Part shown: one piece after another, positions 34,871 to 46,039 of the stretch
Layout of the letters: every line of letters begins with the position of its first letter
Numbering within the stretch: the stretch's first letter is position 1
Assembly (NCBI GenBank): GCA_012934845.2
Contig: WNNJ02001766.1
Coordinates: 186,001 to 250,000 of the forward strand
From: Pomphorhynchus laevis
Lineage: Eukaryota; Acanthocephala; Palaeacanthocephala; Echinorhynchida; Pomphorhynchidae
Length of the DNA stretch: 64,000 nucleotides
Reading direction: 5' to 3'
Notes under the pieces: model-generated
Told to the model about the DNA's origin: nothing
Database searches by the model: none
The model's input: the letters and a program-made list of their open reading frames with translations, nothing else
Program-made: the position numbers and the translations under genes

Positions 34871-35962
34871 GTGCGAAAAATCGCTTGAAACTGTGGTCCA
34901 GGAGCCAAAGCTAGCTACGATTGATTTTTAATCCATATTTGCTGCTAAATAACTGGACTTCGATCATCAGCTCCATCAGCCTAATGTTTCAATCCAAGAC
35001 GTTCCTAACCACCCAGAAGTCATCGTCAGTCGGATGAAGTGGTTAGGGTACGTTTCGACTGCTTTTGTGATAACTATAAAGACACCAGCAATTCCTCACG
35101 ATGCTATACGAAGCTCACATGCAGAAGCGTTTTTACTGGCTTGTTGCGTGTGTGGACCTTCTAGTTATTCTTTATATAAGGCACAAATGCGTATCCGTTG
35201 ATTACGAGGGCACTGAATTTCTCCCAAGATTCCAAATGGAATGCGTCATTTTATAAATTGTTATTGCGAAAAATCGCTTAAAACTGTGGTCCAGGAGCAA
35301 AAGCTGGCTACGATTGATTTTTAATCCATATTTGCTGCTAAATAACTGGACTTCGATCATCAGCTCCATCAGTCTAATGTTTTACTCCGAGACGTTCCTA
35401 ACCACCCAGAAGTCATCGTCAGTCGGATGAAGTGGTTAGGGTACGTTTCGACTGCTTTTGTGATAACTATAAAGACACCAGCAATTCCTCACGATGCTAT
35501 ACGAAGCTCACATGCAGAAGCGTTTTTACTGGCTTGTTGCGTGTGTGGACCTTCTAGTTATTCTTTATATAAGGCACAAATGCGTATCCGTTGATTACGA
35601 GGGCACTGAATTTCTCACAGGATTCCAAAAGGAATGCGTCATTTTATAAATTGTTATTGCGAAAAATCGCTTGAAACTGTGGTCCAGGAGCCAAAGCTGG
35701 CTACGATTGATTTTAAATCCATATTTGCTGCTAAATAACTGGACTTCGATAATCAGCTCCATCAGTCTAATGTATCACTACGTGACGTTCCTAACCACCC
35801 AGCAGTCATCGTCAGTCGGATGAAGTGGTTAGGGTACGTTTCGACTGCTTTTGTGATAACTATAAAGACACCAGCAATTCCTCACGATGCTAGACGAAAC
35901 TCTGGTGCATAAAGCGTTTTTACTGGCTTGTTGCGTGTGTGGACCTTCTAGTTATTCTACTT
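34871..35962 (+). repeat. 393-bp tandem repeat, nearly 3 copies
   Basis: Copies begin at about 34873, 35266 and 35659 (gcgaaaaatcgctt), exactly 393 bp apart; the third is cut at about 35962. Each holds an imperfect stem (cctaaccac with gtggttagg flanking about 26 bases) and a conserved cgtttcgactgcttttgtga block. In reverse complement part of the unit reads VQLFSSKYGLKINRS, reminiscent of the post-palm region of some LINE RTs, but too short to assign. The array follows the Penelope-like copy by about 130 bp and ends at a 12-bp hairpin. Confidence 0.9.
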
Positions 35963-35985
35963 CTTCTGAGTTGAAGAAGTAGAAT
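35954..35985. repeat. 12-bp perfect hairpin at end of 393-bp array
   Basis: attctacttctt (35954-35965) with aagaagtagaat (35974-35985). Confidence 0.85.
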
Positions 35986-36103
35986 TTTTCGTTTTCTTTT
36001 ATAATAGAGAAGTATAAACCAACAGAAGGAAATATTTCTAATTAAATATTTTATTTTCGAATACAACGTCAATCCAAAACGTTTGGATGTAAAATATCAA
36101 TAT

Positions 36104-36288
36104 GGCACAATGCCCGAATTTTAATATATTATATGGCACAATGCCCGAATTTTAATATATTATATGGCACAATGCCCGAATTTTAATATATTATATGGCA
36201 CAATGCCCGAATTTTAATATATTATATGGCACAATGCCCGAATTTTAATATATTATATGGCACAATGTCCGAATTTTAAATTATAATT
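36104..36288 (+). repeat. 31-bp minisatellite, 6 units (right arm inner end)
   Basis: Units containing ggcacaatgcccgaatttta start at 36104, 36135, 36166, 36197, 36228 and 36259. The first is preceded by cgtttggatgtaaaatatca, the same flank as the single internal unit at about 37965. The left arm has only four units. Confidence 0.9.
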
Positions 36289-36492
36289 TTTGCGACAAAA
36301 AATAGAAAACATTAGTTTTTAAGATATAGAATGCATATTATGCATCAATACAAAAAAGCACGTGTTATTTTAACAAAATGTACGTTTGTACATTTTGATT
36401 TGTAATGTTCGAAAGGTGAACAACAATAATCACATCATAATTCATAATATATTCTCTAAATTTTAATATAATTTATTAATTATGAAACTAAA

Positions 36493-36693
36493 ATGGTAAT
36501 AGAAACTAAAATGGAAATAATACAATCCATTAATTATGAATCTAAAATGGAAGTAGATGAGATCCTGGCATGTTGCGAAAATGGAACTTTGTACATAATA
36601 AATAGCCAAAAAGAAATTTGTCAATTTCGTTTTAATGACAGAGTCGCCAACTTCTGTTCTGGTACTTATAATATATTCAAAATTATCCCATAA
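36493..36693 (+). pseudogene. ITFG2-like fragment (right arm)
   Basis: Identical in protein to the left-arm copy on the other strand (32132-32332). It starts within a short internal duplication (actaaaatgg repeated three times). No neighbouring exon was recognised. Confidence 0.4.
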
Positions 36694-38599
36694 TGAATAT
36701 TTTTTATCAATTTAAATTCAGGTACATACGTTATGAAATTTTATTCAGGTTTATGCGTTATCCCGTAGTTAACTAGAACGTTTTTTATTTACCAAATTTG
36801 AACTTAAATTCATTTCAAACTGCATATTGTATCTTTCAATTTTTTATTGGTCATTTGATTTTAAGTCAGTGTCATATAATACGCTTTATAATCACTTTTA
36901 GGACAGTTTAGATTAGGTTTATTGTAATTTAATTTAGGCTTTTGAAATAATAATTAACGTAATCTTAGACTGAAAAAATTAGTAATTAGACTAAAAAATT
37001 AACAAGTTCAATAATTAGTAAATTTTGAACGAGTTCAATATTTTCCTTTGTTCAAACTGTATCTTGTTTCCGTCGATTGAAACGAGAACACGGAAATATC
37101 ATTACAGTTGACGGAAACAGTGTACATTAGTAATGACTACAATGAAATAGTTTTTTAAAATTGTCAACTACAGAATAGTGCTCTCTGCGTAGAATGATGA
37201 AGTAAATAACAAAATCGTTCATCATTGGAAGCGCTATTCTGTATTTGATTGCATAAAAATAAGAAAAAAAAACACGTGTTATTTTAACACGTTCTGTTTG
37301 CAAATATACGTATTTGCAAATAAATTGGATATATACGTATTTGTAATTTGAGCATGTTCGAAAGGTGAACAACAATAATCAAATTATAATTGATAATATA
37401 TTCTCTAAATTTTGATATAATTCATTAATTATGAAAACAAAATGGAAAGAATATAACAATTTCTCATAATCTTAGCAAATCGTTATTAAACCTTTCCAAT
37501 AAAAAATAATTTCATTCAATTAATAAAATAAATCATTTTTTAAATAATTCATTTAATGATTTATAATACTTTATATATTATGTAAGTCAGATAAAATAAA
37601 TTTAATATATAAAATAAAATAAATTAACAAATTAAATCTCCGTCAAACAGTAGATATGTTTGTAAAATGTTCACTATGAACAAATTTTTAAATATTTGAA
37701 CAACAAATATTTACGAAATTGGTAAAAAAAGCGATATTTTCGAGTTAAGAATTCAATGAAACCTCATAATCTTATCAAGGCCTTTTAATAGTTGAATCAA
37801 GAGCGATGCGTATTTTGCAAGTTCAAAACACAAATGTCTAATTTTCTAATCTGCTGTACATTTTTTGCTCTATTGCTTAATTTATTGCGATTTTCTTAAC
37901 TTCTCATGAAATACTTTAATATTTTAATATGTCATTTAATATATTAATATGTCGTTAATATAACGTTTGGATGTAAAATATCAATATGGCACAATGCCCG
38001 AATTTTAAATTAAAATTTTTTGACAAAAAATAGAAAAAATATTAGTTTTAAAGATATGAAATACATATGTTGCACTTATATTAATTAGCTATAATTCCTG
38101 AAAGCATCTACGCTGCAGCTGCTAAATTAAAATTTTTAATTCAAGAATAGTCTTTTTTAAATAATTTTCATAAATTTAAAATAACTCTGTAGATTAGCAA
38201 TATCGATAAAAAAGACCTTAATTATGAGGGCATTAATACTTTTTCTTCAACATTCAAATTTGAAGATTATTTTACTTTTCTAACAAAATTTGATTTTTGA
38301 TAACGATAATTTTTAACGAATGAAACAAAATATTAATGGAAACTAGGGAAGAATCGCAAAAACTTTTGGTAAATCATATAATTCAATGTTGAGATCGTTA
38401 TCGATTATCTTTTGGTATTCGCTCGAAGTGATGAGGATCTATCGATATGTGTGATTTGTGGCTTATAACCCGGTGATATAACCACTGTTAGAAATACTGA
38501 AACTATATATTCTTAATAGGAAATTATTTTTCTGCTAATTTTCAAGCAAGTTTAATGAATTTTCATAATTTTATTTTGGAGAAGTATAAACCGGCAAAA

Positions 38600-39130
38600 T
38601 ATTATTTAAAACAAATTTAAACTATTAAGTGAAAAACTTTTATGGATGAAAACAATATGCTTTGTATTAGAGTAAGGCATACTAGATAATCAAATTTCAA
38701 CAGAGAAAATACGTCATTAGCGCGTGTTTGTCCCCGCTGCTATGTTGGGTCGAACAATAGGGATCGAAATCTGCTAACATAAAATTTCTTTCCGATTACT
38801 TCCAATCCTTATTCTGATACATCGTCTGTTATTCATTAGTTAATTCATAACAATTGAGTTTTATTTTTCATAATAATTTTAAATTTTAATTTGATATAAA
38901 TTATATGAAATCTTATATAAAATAATTAAATTATTATAGGGCCGAAATCTTATATAATGCCTGTATTTCTTGATGAACTTATATTCCTTATTCTTATACA
39001 TCGCCTGTTATTTATTATTCAATTCGTAAATTTGACTTTTATTTTAAATTTCAATTTTAAATTGACATTAGTATAAAGTGATATATAAATTGATATATAG
39101 GATAAAATACAGACTCAGTTATTTGATCTA
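38600..39130 (+). repeat. YIDD-retroelement 3' UTR copy (right arm)
   Basis: Begins with the ORF end (ttaagtgaaaaacttttatg, LLSEKLLW), then the core at about 38700-38780 and the end block near 39110 (cagactcagttatttgat). Two 3'-end blocks in tandem appear here (near 38850 and 39010). Confidence 0.75.
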
Positions 39131-39728
39131 ATTCCTACAATTACGCGCAAAATATTTTGCAAAAAAATCAATACGATTTTCTCTTCTTGAACTGATAAGT
39201 CGTTATTTGTTTTGTAATTCGATAAATCGTTACAATTAGACATATTAATTTATTAGATCTCGACGATTGTTTATTCTCGTGTATTTGGCCTCGCTGCTAT
39301 TTTGGGTTGAGGATTAGTGGCTGAAGCATGTTAACATAGCATGGTACTGGATAGCATAGCAACTCCTTGCACGTCTAACACGACGGCAACTCCTTGCACG
39401 TCTAACACGACGATGCTAATATACAGAAGCTGTACTACTCATGTTGCCTTTCATATCCAGCTCAAGGACAGCGAGATTGTGGTCCGCCATGTCCGAACCA
39501 TGGTAACTCCCTTTTTCATGCCCTATCCGATCAGATGACTAGCAATTTTGATAATCTCTCCGAGTATCGTGCGAATGTTTAGGACTACCTTGAGGCTAAC
39601 AAGACAGAGGTTTGACCTTTCTTATAGAAATTTGACAAATCGATCGCGCAACTTGGCAAACCATGTGTGTTTGCACGTTTTGCAAAATGATGAATTTCTT
39701 CATCATTCAATAAAGGAATGATGTCATG

Positions 39729-40440
39729 GCTATTGACAGCAGTACGATCAGCGATAATTGCAGCCAAGATCCTTCACAGGCCCTTTACATAACAGAGTAC
39801 CGCGCCAATTTTTTATTGGGCAACGAGCGCGCTAGCTAAAACTGGTTTTAAGCGAATTTGCAAATCGTGAGGGTGCAAGGGAGCTCTACATATAATATCA
39901 TCGCCACGAGCACTACAATAGTCTGCGGAGGATTGACAACGACTGCGACGGACCCGCTTTAGTCAAGCTTCACGATTTGCGGTTGCAGAGGGATGTGACT
40001 ATGCCACCTTTAACCTGCTCGGCAATTTTTTAAAATTATTATTATTTATTAGATTATTATCTAATCCCAGTTTGTCCATAACTATAATTTTCATTTTTAT
40101 ATATTTTAATTTTTTATAAATATAATTTTGCTGATTCAGTTATAATATTAACTTCTTTTGCTTCGGCGTTTGCTTCGCTTTGTTACAGAGTCCGCCTGTA
40201 GCCGTACCATTATAGTCACCTTTCGTGAAGTTTATTGAGACAATATTTCATAATCTTGATGCGCCGGATTTTTAGGGCTGGCTTGTCACGAAGTCTATCG
40301 CCAACCCTTCTCCTTTATCAGCACAAGCTTGGGACCAGCTATGGCAAAGTTAGTTGTAACTCCGCCATTGATTATATTCAATCAGTTATATTAATTGATT
40401 GAATATAATGAATGATATTTGGCAATGTTTTGTCAAATAT
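39729..40440. other. Moderately GC region right of the inverted repeat, with LINE 3' scrap
   Basis: The stretch 39729-40030 is less AT-rich and may derive from a coding sequence on minus, but it is interrupted and not identified. At 40195-40375 the minus strand carries agctggtcccaagcttgtgc and gagaagggttgg, similar to the 3' non-coding end found in many RTE-type retroelements. It ends in a 19-bp near-perfect hairpin (40366-40384 with 40396-40414). Confidence 0.4.
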
Positions 40441-40444
40441 AATA

Positions 40445-40800
40445 AAGAAAATGTTTATGGATGGATAATAAATAATATGTTTTGTATTATAATAAGATAC
40501 TAAATGATTAAATTTCATCAGAGAAAATACGTCATTAGCTCGTATTTGGCCCCATTGCTATGTTGATCAAGGAATAGCGTTCGAAACCTGATAACATAGC
40601 AGTTCATCGTGATGACAGCCAATCCTCACTCGGAAACATCGTTTGTTATTTATTATTCAATTTATAAAAATTGATTTTTATTTTAAATTTTAACTTGATA
40701 TAAATTATAAAATCTTATTAACAATTATTTATTATATTTCTTTTTATTTATTATTTAATTATTTAATTTTTACTTAGACTCAGTTAGCTAATCTGAGTAG
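40445..40800 (+). repeat. YIDD-retroelement 3' UTR copy
   Basis: Starts with the ORF end (tttatggatggataataaat) and keeps the hairpin arms tgctatgtt (40556-40564) and aacatagca (40593-40601), then the end block agactcagttagctaatctg. Confidence 0.75.
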
Positions 40801-41784
40801 TTCAAATAGCTAAAACAATCAGCATTTCACAGCTGACTTTTTTTCTTTTTTTAACTCCGCGGCCCTATGATTTCAATCAGCACTCAAATAGTGTCTGTTG
40901 GGTGATATTCAGTATGATACTAAGAATTATATCATCTCTACATTAATAATCCGCTTCAGGAATTATTTCGTCTGCCAGCAGTTATCTGATTAATTTATTT
41001 TATAAGTACAATATTGTTGAGATCAGTTGTAAGCTAAAACACTGTCTGCATTTGATAATTATATCTTGTACGCTTCATCAGACGTTTGCTTGGTCTTACA
41101 CCACCACAGAATGTATCGTATAAGGTGACTAACTTTTTATTTAGTTGAAGACACGGTCGTCTTGTAATACAATTTTACAGCATTTAAAACTGTATCATCA
41201 GTTTAGCAAGTCACACATCAGTCTGCTTAAAAAATAGTATTTTACGTTCATTTTTGTTTTTATTTGGTGCATGACATTGTTAAAAACATTGCAATGTCAG
41301 TAGCTTAAGAAGCTATATTTCTACAATAAAAATGTCTTATTCGTAGTCTCTTATTCCAAAGACTCAACCTACACAGATAGCATATAAAAATGTTATAGCA
41401 CAGCAGTCAAGTTACCGAGATTAATGATATATTAAGACCACCTTCCATGTCTTATAGACGTCATTCATATAGATTTTCAACTCATCACGTTCAAACAACG
41501 AACTCAGAATAAATTTACGGATGTTTGGGCTGTGCGTAATTTTTCAAGATTCTATGCTTTCATCGCGAAAACTTTTTATCGAACATTTGTGGATAAACTA
41601 ATTACTGAGATTGACAACATTCATCAGTAGTTTATCATCAGGTACGGTACTTACAATATCACATGTCACTTAACCGTGAAAATTTTTTTGATTGTTAAAT
41701 TTTTTATAATTGACCTTTCATTTCATTTCCCACTTCAAAATAAAATTTTTATAGATAGAATAAATACGAATTAGATACTAAATA
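40801..41784. other. Intergenic DNA, nothing recognised
   Basis: Mixed composition and no open stretch of note. Not identified. Confidence 0.45.
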
Positions 41785-42440
41785 ATCAGGTCAGCAAACT
41801 GAGTCTACGTATTTATAGATTATTAAATAATAATAGATTATTAAATAATCTACGTATTTATATTATTTATAAATTAAAAAATAATGCTAAATAATTAAAT
41901 AATAAGTCCCACATTAGCCCAGAGTTCACGTCGTACTTAATATGGGTAAAGTTGTGACGCAACTTGTAATTAGCTTTGCTACTCACTTCGTTGTCCATTG
42001 ATAATAAATAATAATAAATAACAAATAATTGTAATATAAGATTTTGTATAATTTATATCAACTTAAATATAAAATTAAAATTTAAAATAAAAGTCAATTT
42101 TGATGAATTGACTAATAAATAACGGACGATGTATCAGAATAAGGATTAGATGTTATCCGTAAAATCTGCTAGGTAAGGTATATAGGGTATATTATTTATT
42201 AACCATCCATAAAAAGTTTATTAATTGAATATTAAGTCGTTATAGTGGTTACTATATTTTTTTATTATTTATAATTATCTAACAAATAATTATAAATAAA
42301 AAAATTATTATAATATTTTATATAATTTATATCAAGTTAAAATAAAAAATTGAAATTTAAAATAAAAGTTAATTGTTATGAATCGACTTATAAATAGCAG
42401 ACAATGTATGAGAATAATGATTAGAAATCATTAGAAGGAA
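41785..42440 (-). repeat. Two or three nested YIDD-retroelement 3' UTR copies
   Basis: The block aaactgagtctacgtattta at 41798 opens one copy. ttgaattgacta-type blocks occur at 42100-42120 and again, diverged, at 42375-42395, each followed by the catcgt/attct core. An unrelated 100-bp piece (41905-42000) interrupts the first. Confidence 0.6.
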
Positions 42441-43640
42441 CTAGTGATTATTATTTTATTTCTTTTACCAGCAAACTTTTTATTAAATATCATTTATGTT
42501 TAAAAACTAATTTAAAAAGGGCTGTAGTATTTTGAATTGATTGAAAACGAAGAGTAGGCGTAAATATGGTAGAATGGTAAAAAAAATAATTTTGATTAAC
42601 TTGAAGATCATTTGAGATCATCGATCCATTTTCGACATGATTTCACTTGGCAACCGAAATCCAAAACTCCTTTGATTTAAAGGAAGTTTGAAATTTGCAA
42701 CAACCTTGTCATTAATACCAGGTCAAAACATGGCTGAAAGTAAACAATTACGAACTGACAATTTCATGTTCTTCAATGATATCATGCTGTAGGAAAACAT
42801 TCTTAATAGGCACGTTCATTTACTCTAGAGAGCATTTATCTCAAAACGCAGAGCATTATGATATATACATCAATTTCTCTTCTTTTATATATTTTCATAT
42901 GACACAGCGAATGTGATAAATTAATTTACAACGGTAGCTCGTTATTATCTAAAATAAGGCCGGGTAAATAAATTTGAGGATGACGGTGTTGAATCCTACT
43001 ACCCACAATGTTGTGGTTATTTCTCAAATATGTGGAGCAGAGACTATACGTTGCGTACATTGTGGATATGATCACGAATTACAGGTATGTGATCATTAAG
43101 AAACAAGAAACTGCAAGGGCAATCTTATAGGGTTTACTCCCACGTTAGCCCAGAGCTCACGTCGTACTTAATATAGTAAACAGAGAAGATAACTGGGAGT
43201 ATGAGGGTCTCGGTTATATTATTGCAGTTAAGCAATGCTATATGGATAAACAAGTTAGTAAAACTGCATTTTGTTTATGGATTTATGCCGATTTTAATAT
43301 TTCATGCCGATTTTAAAAAATTATAAACATGAGAAAGAATTACTTATTCTTAAAATCACTCATCACGTATTATAAAGTCCCCTGAGCTAAAAAGGTTTCT
43401 ATAATTGGTATTAAAGTCGAAGCACTCTTATCTGGCATTAGAACCAGAATATATTCTCTAGTTACTCTCTTCATGAGGTCAAACACCCGCTGAGCTTCTA
43501 CATTATGGTCTACAATACACTTTGTCTAAAAATAAAGACTCATATATCTCTACCACTTTAGGCGAGCCATTGGCATTTATACCTCAAGTCTTATATTAGA
43601 ATCATAGTACCTCCTGACAAGCGATTCAACACATTAAACA
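42441..43640. other. Intergenic DNA with a zinc-knuckle-like scrap
   Basis: Around 43015-43130 the plus strand reads AETIRCVHCGYDHELQVCDH, then ETRNCKGNLIGFTP, which resembles a CCHC knuckle of LINE ORF1 proteins. Just after it, the string gagctcacgtcgtacttaat (43153) repeats 41922 with one difference. Otherwise nothing recognised. Confidence 0.4.
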
Positions 43641-43643
43641 CTA

Positions 43644-44059
43644 TTATGATCCAGTATTTATATTAAGTTTTATGTAGAAATATATAGAATTCTGCATATA
43701 ATAATTGGTCCACAAACAGGAAAACAACAAGATATCTTCAAATGATTTTTTAAAATCATGTAGAAATGACTTATGCCTCGCAGACAATTCTTTTCTATGG
43801 GTGAAGTCCTGCATGCTTATAAATAGAGATGTATAGCCCCTTTTATGTTGATGAGAGTCATACTGGTCCCACAACTACACATCCTTGAATTATTAATCAC
43901 GCTTAAAGACACCATATTCTGCAATACTTCAAGTTTAGTTCCTTCAAACATAGATTTGAACCGAGTATTGTAAAAATCCATCTTCAAAATACCATCAACA
44001 GATTTTATTGAAACCTCATCTTCTTCAAAATCAATAATTTTGGTTCTTGATATTCTCAT
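43644..44059 (-). other. Unidentified open segments
   Basis: Minus-strand frames of 80 residues (44059-43817, start MRISRTKIIDFEEDEVSIKS) and 76 residues overlap in different frames. They read like decayed protein-coding sequence, but I cannot name a family. Confidence 0.25.
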
Positions 44060-44239
44060 TTAAGGGGGACATTATAATTTTTCAAAACGGCATGAAATAT
44101 CAAAAACGGCATGAAATATTAAAAACGACATGAAATCAAACAAAACCAAAATGCATTATTAATAAAGGATTTAAAAATCAAATGTTGCCCATGAACAGGG
44201 TAAAGCATGAAAATGTTGAAAGAAAATATTCAGTTAAAC

Positions 44240-44530
44240 AAACAAGAAGATTTATTTTAACGTGGCAAATGCGTTCCAGCGCACGCTTACATAACAACAA
44301 CAAAACAAAAATGTAAATCATGTGCCGAGAAGGTAGGAACGGATGAGGTGTTTGAATGTGATAAAAGAGGGAGCGCGGCTGACGTCGAGAGGGAGTTATT
44401 CCAGGCGAGTGGGGCGGCGACGAGGAAGGATCGGATACCGTGGTTGTTAGAATAATTTGGGAACGTGGATTAAGACGGTATGACGGGAACACAGCAATAG
44501 CGATGTGGGGCGAGTGTCGTCTAAGAAAGA
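44240..44530 (-). mobile_element. LINE family B 3' end, truncated copy
   Basis: Matches 55390-55670 in reverse complement: the C-terminal coding end (HTPSPG-region, FLGRRHSPHIAIAVF in one frame) followed by the 3' end with gcgttccagcgcacgc and the TTTATTTT tail. Only the last 290 bp of the element. Confidence 0.7.
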
Positions 44531-44740
44531 ATGGTTGATGAACGATAAAAGTAAAATTTAAATTAAACTTTACAAATTTATTAAAATATAAGACACTAAA
44601 TAGATAACAAGAAAGCTTTTCTGTAATGGTGAATTCTTCCAACGGTTTCAGTATACCGCAACAAATAAATGATGAAGCAATAATGAACGGCAACAGAGAC
44701 ATGATTCGTATCATAATTATCGGCGTTAATAGGTAATACA

Positions 44741-46035
44741 TTAACAGTTTTGTCGTCGAATAAATCTATTAAGTTTGCGTCGAAACAGAAGGCCAGTATT
44801 CTGCAGAAACCACTTACGAAAGCAAAAAAGCGAAAGTTTATACTTTATTGAAGTATGTAGATATCCGCCAGATCTTCATTAGTGTTTAACAAAGAGATTT
44901 AATCGTCTTGTTAGTTAAACGAGACGCACATTTATCTCCTCTTTAAGTGAATTATTATCTCAGTAGCTTGATTTCTGATTCTTTCATCCTTTGAGAAACC
45001 TCGTTCGAAGCCACTGCTGCTTAATACCCCGTTTGCCGCTCACGATTTATGCTAGCAATTCGCATAGCTAAACCTATTTTAGGTTTTACATTCTGACGAG
45101 ACGTTGTTCCCCGAGCTTGACAACGGTTGTTCCCCTTTCACAACTTTGTTTTTAGTGTTGAAAAAATGGAAGCGTGATGATCCTAAGCATGACACCTAAA
45201 ACATCAGAGATATTTCCACATTATCAAAATATTAGTTCTCAACTCATGGCCACATAATGCAGGCTTGTCATTCTGAAAAATGAAAAGTTTGTATATCTCA
45301 CACTCGATTATTGCTGATCTAAAACCACTACTATAATCTTTGTCAATTCTAATGAATTTGCAGTCGTAGTCTACACGAAAATTCTTTATCTCAGCTTTGT
45401 GAGCCGGAAATACATTTGAGTATATATTTGTAACTTTTGGAAAGATCAAGGACATTCAGAATTGTATTATCTAACGAGAACTTTGAGTAATTTCTAAATA
45501 TTTCAGTTGAATGATGTACTGACTATTGCTTACCATCTTTATTTGAGTACATATTTGTAACTTTTGGAGAAGATCAACGACACTAAGAATTTTATTATCT
45601 AACAATAGCTTTAAATAATTTCAAAATATTTCAGTTGACTGTTATGTTGACCTAATGTTTCCTATTTTAATATGACATAGCAAAAGCGGTTTTGCTGTAT
45701 TGATACTTTTTCATGAAAAAAATCTTTAAAGTACTTAATTGCTAATGAACATAACTCCGGTTTTAACTTTATCCTCATCACATTTTTCAAAGATGTTATG
45801 ATCCTTTGAAATGACTTAATATCCTACAAGCATATCCGTTAAGATTAACTGACTTTATAATGATTTCGATACCCTCCATATTATGACATTGAGGGAATTA
45901 TATACCCTCCATATTACGATATATTACGACATTTTACCATGGTACGACATATAACTTTGTCGTGAAATCCATGTAATGAAACTGTCGATATCGACAGTTT
46001 CTGTCGACTTTATAACATGGGATCATTCTAGATGC
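44741..46035. other. Intergenic DNA with a tandem duplication
   Basis: About 95 bp at 45416-45510 (tatatttgtaacttttgga and following) recur at 45543-45640 with about 15 percent difference. An open minus segment (45455-45204) is unidentified. A 24-bp perfect palindrome (gaaactgtcgatatcgacag plus tttc) lies at 45978-46001, close to the edge of the Ty3/gypsy fossil. Confidence 0.5.
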
Positions 46036-46039
46036 GGAT

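Larger units (their letters stand above)
36135..39728 (-). repeat. Giant inverted repeat, right arm
   Basis: Partner of 29234-32672. It is the longer arm, keeping about 137 bp around 38785-38920 that belong to the retroelement 3' UTR, so the left arm most likely suffered the deletion. Within the arm a block of about 130 bp (cgaaaggtgaacaacaataa and following) occurs twice, near 36410 and 37357, as it also does in the left arm. Confidence 0.95.

Noticed and set aside
34871-35962. Canonical hammerhead ribozyme in the 393-bp units
   Set aside because: CTGATGA occurs on the reverse strand but without a correctly placed GAAA and stems, so no call was made.
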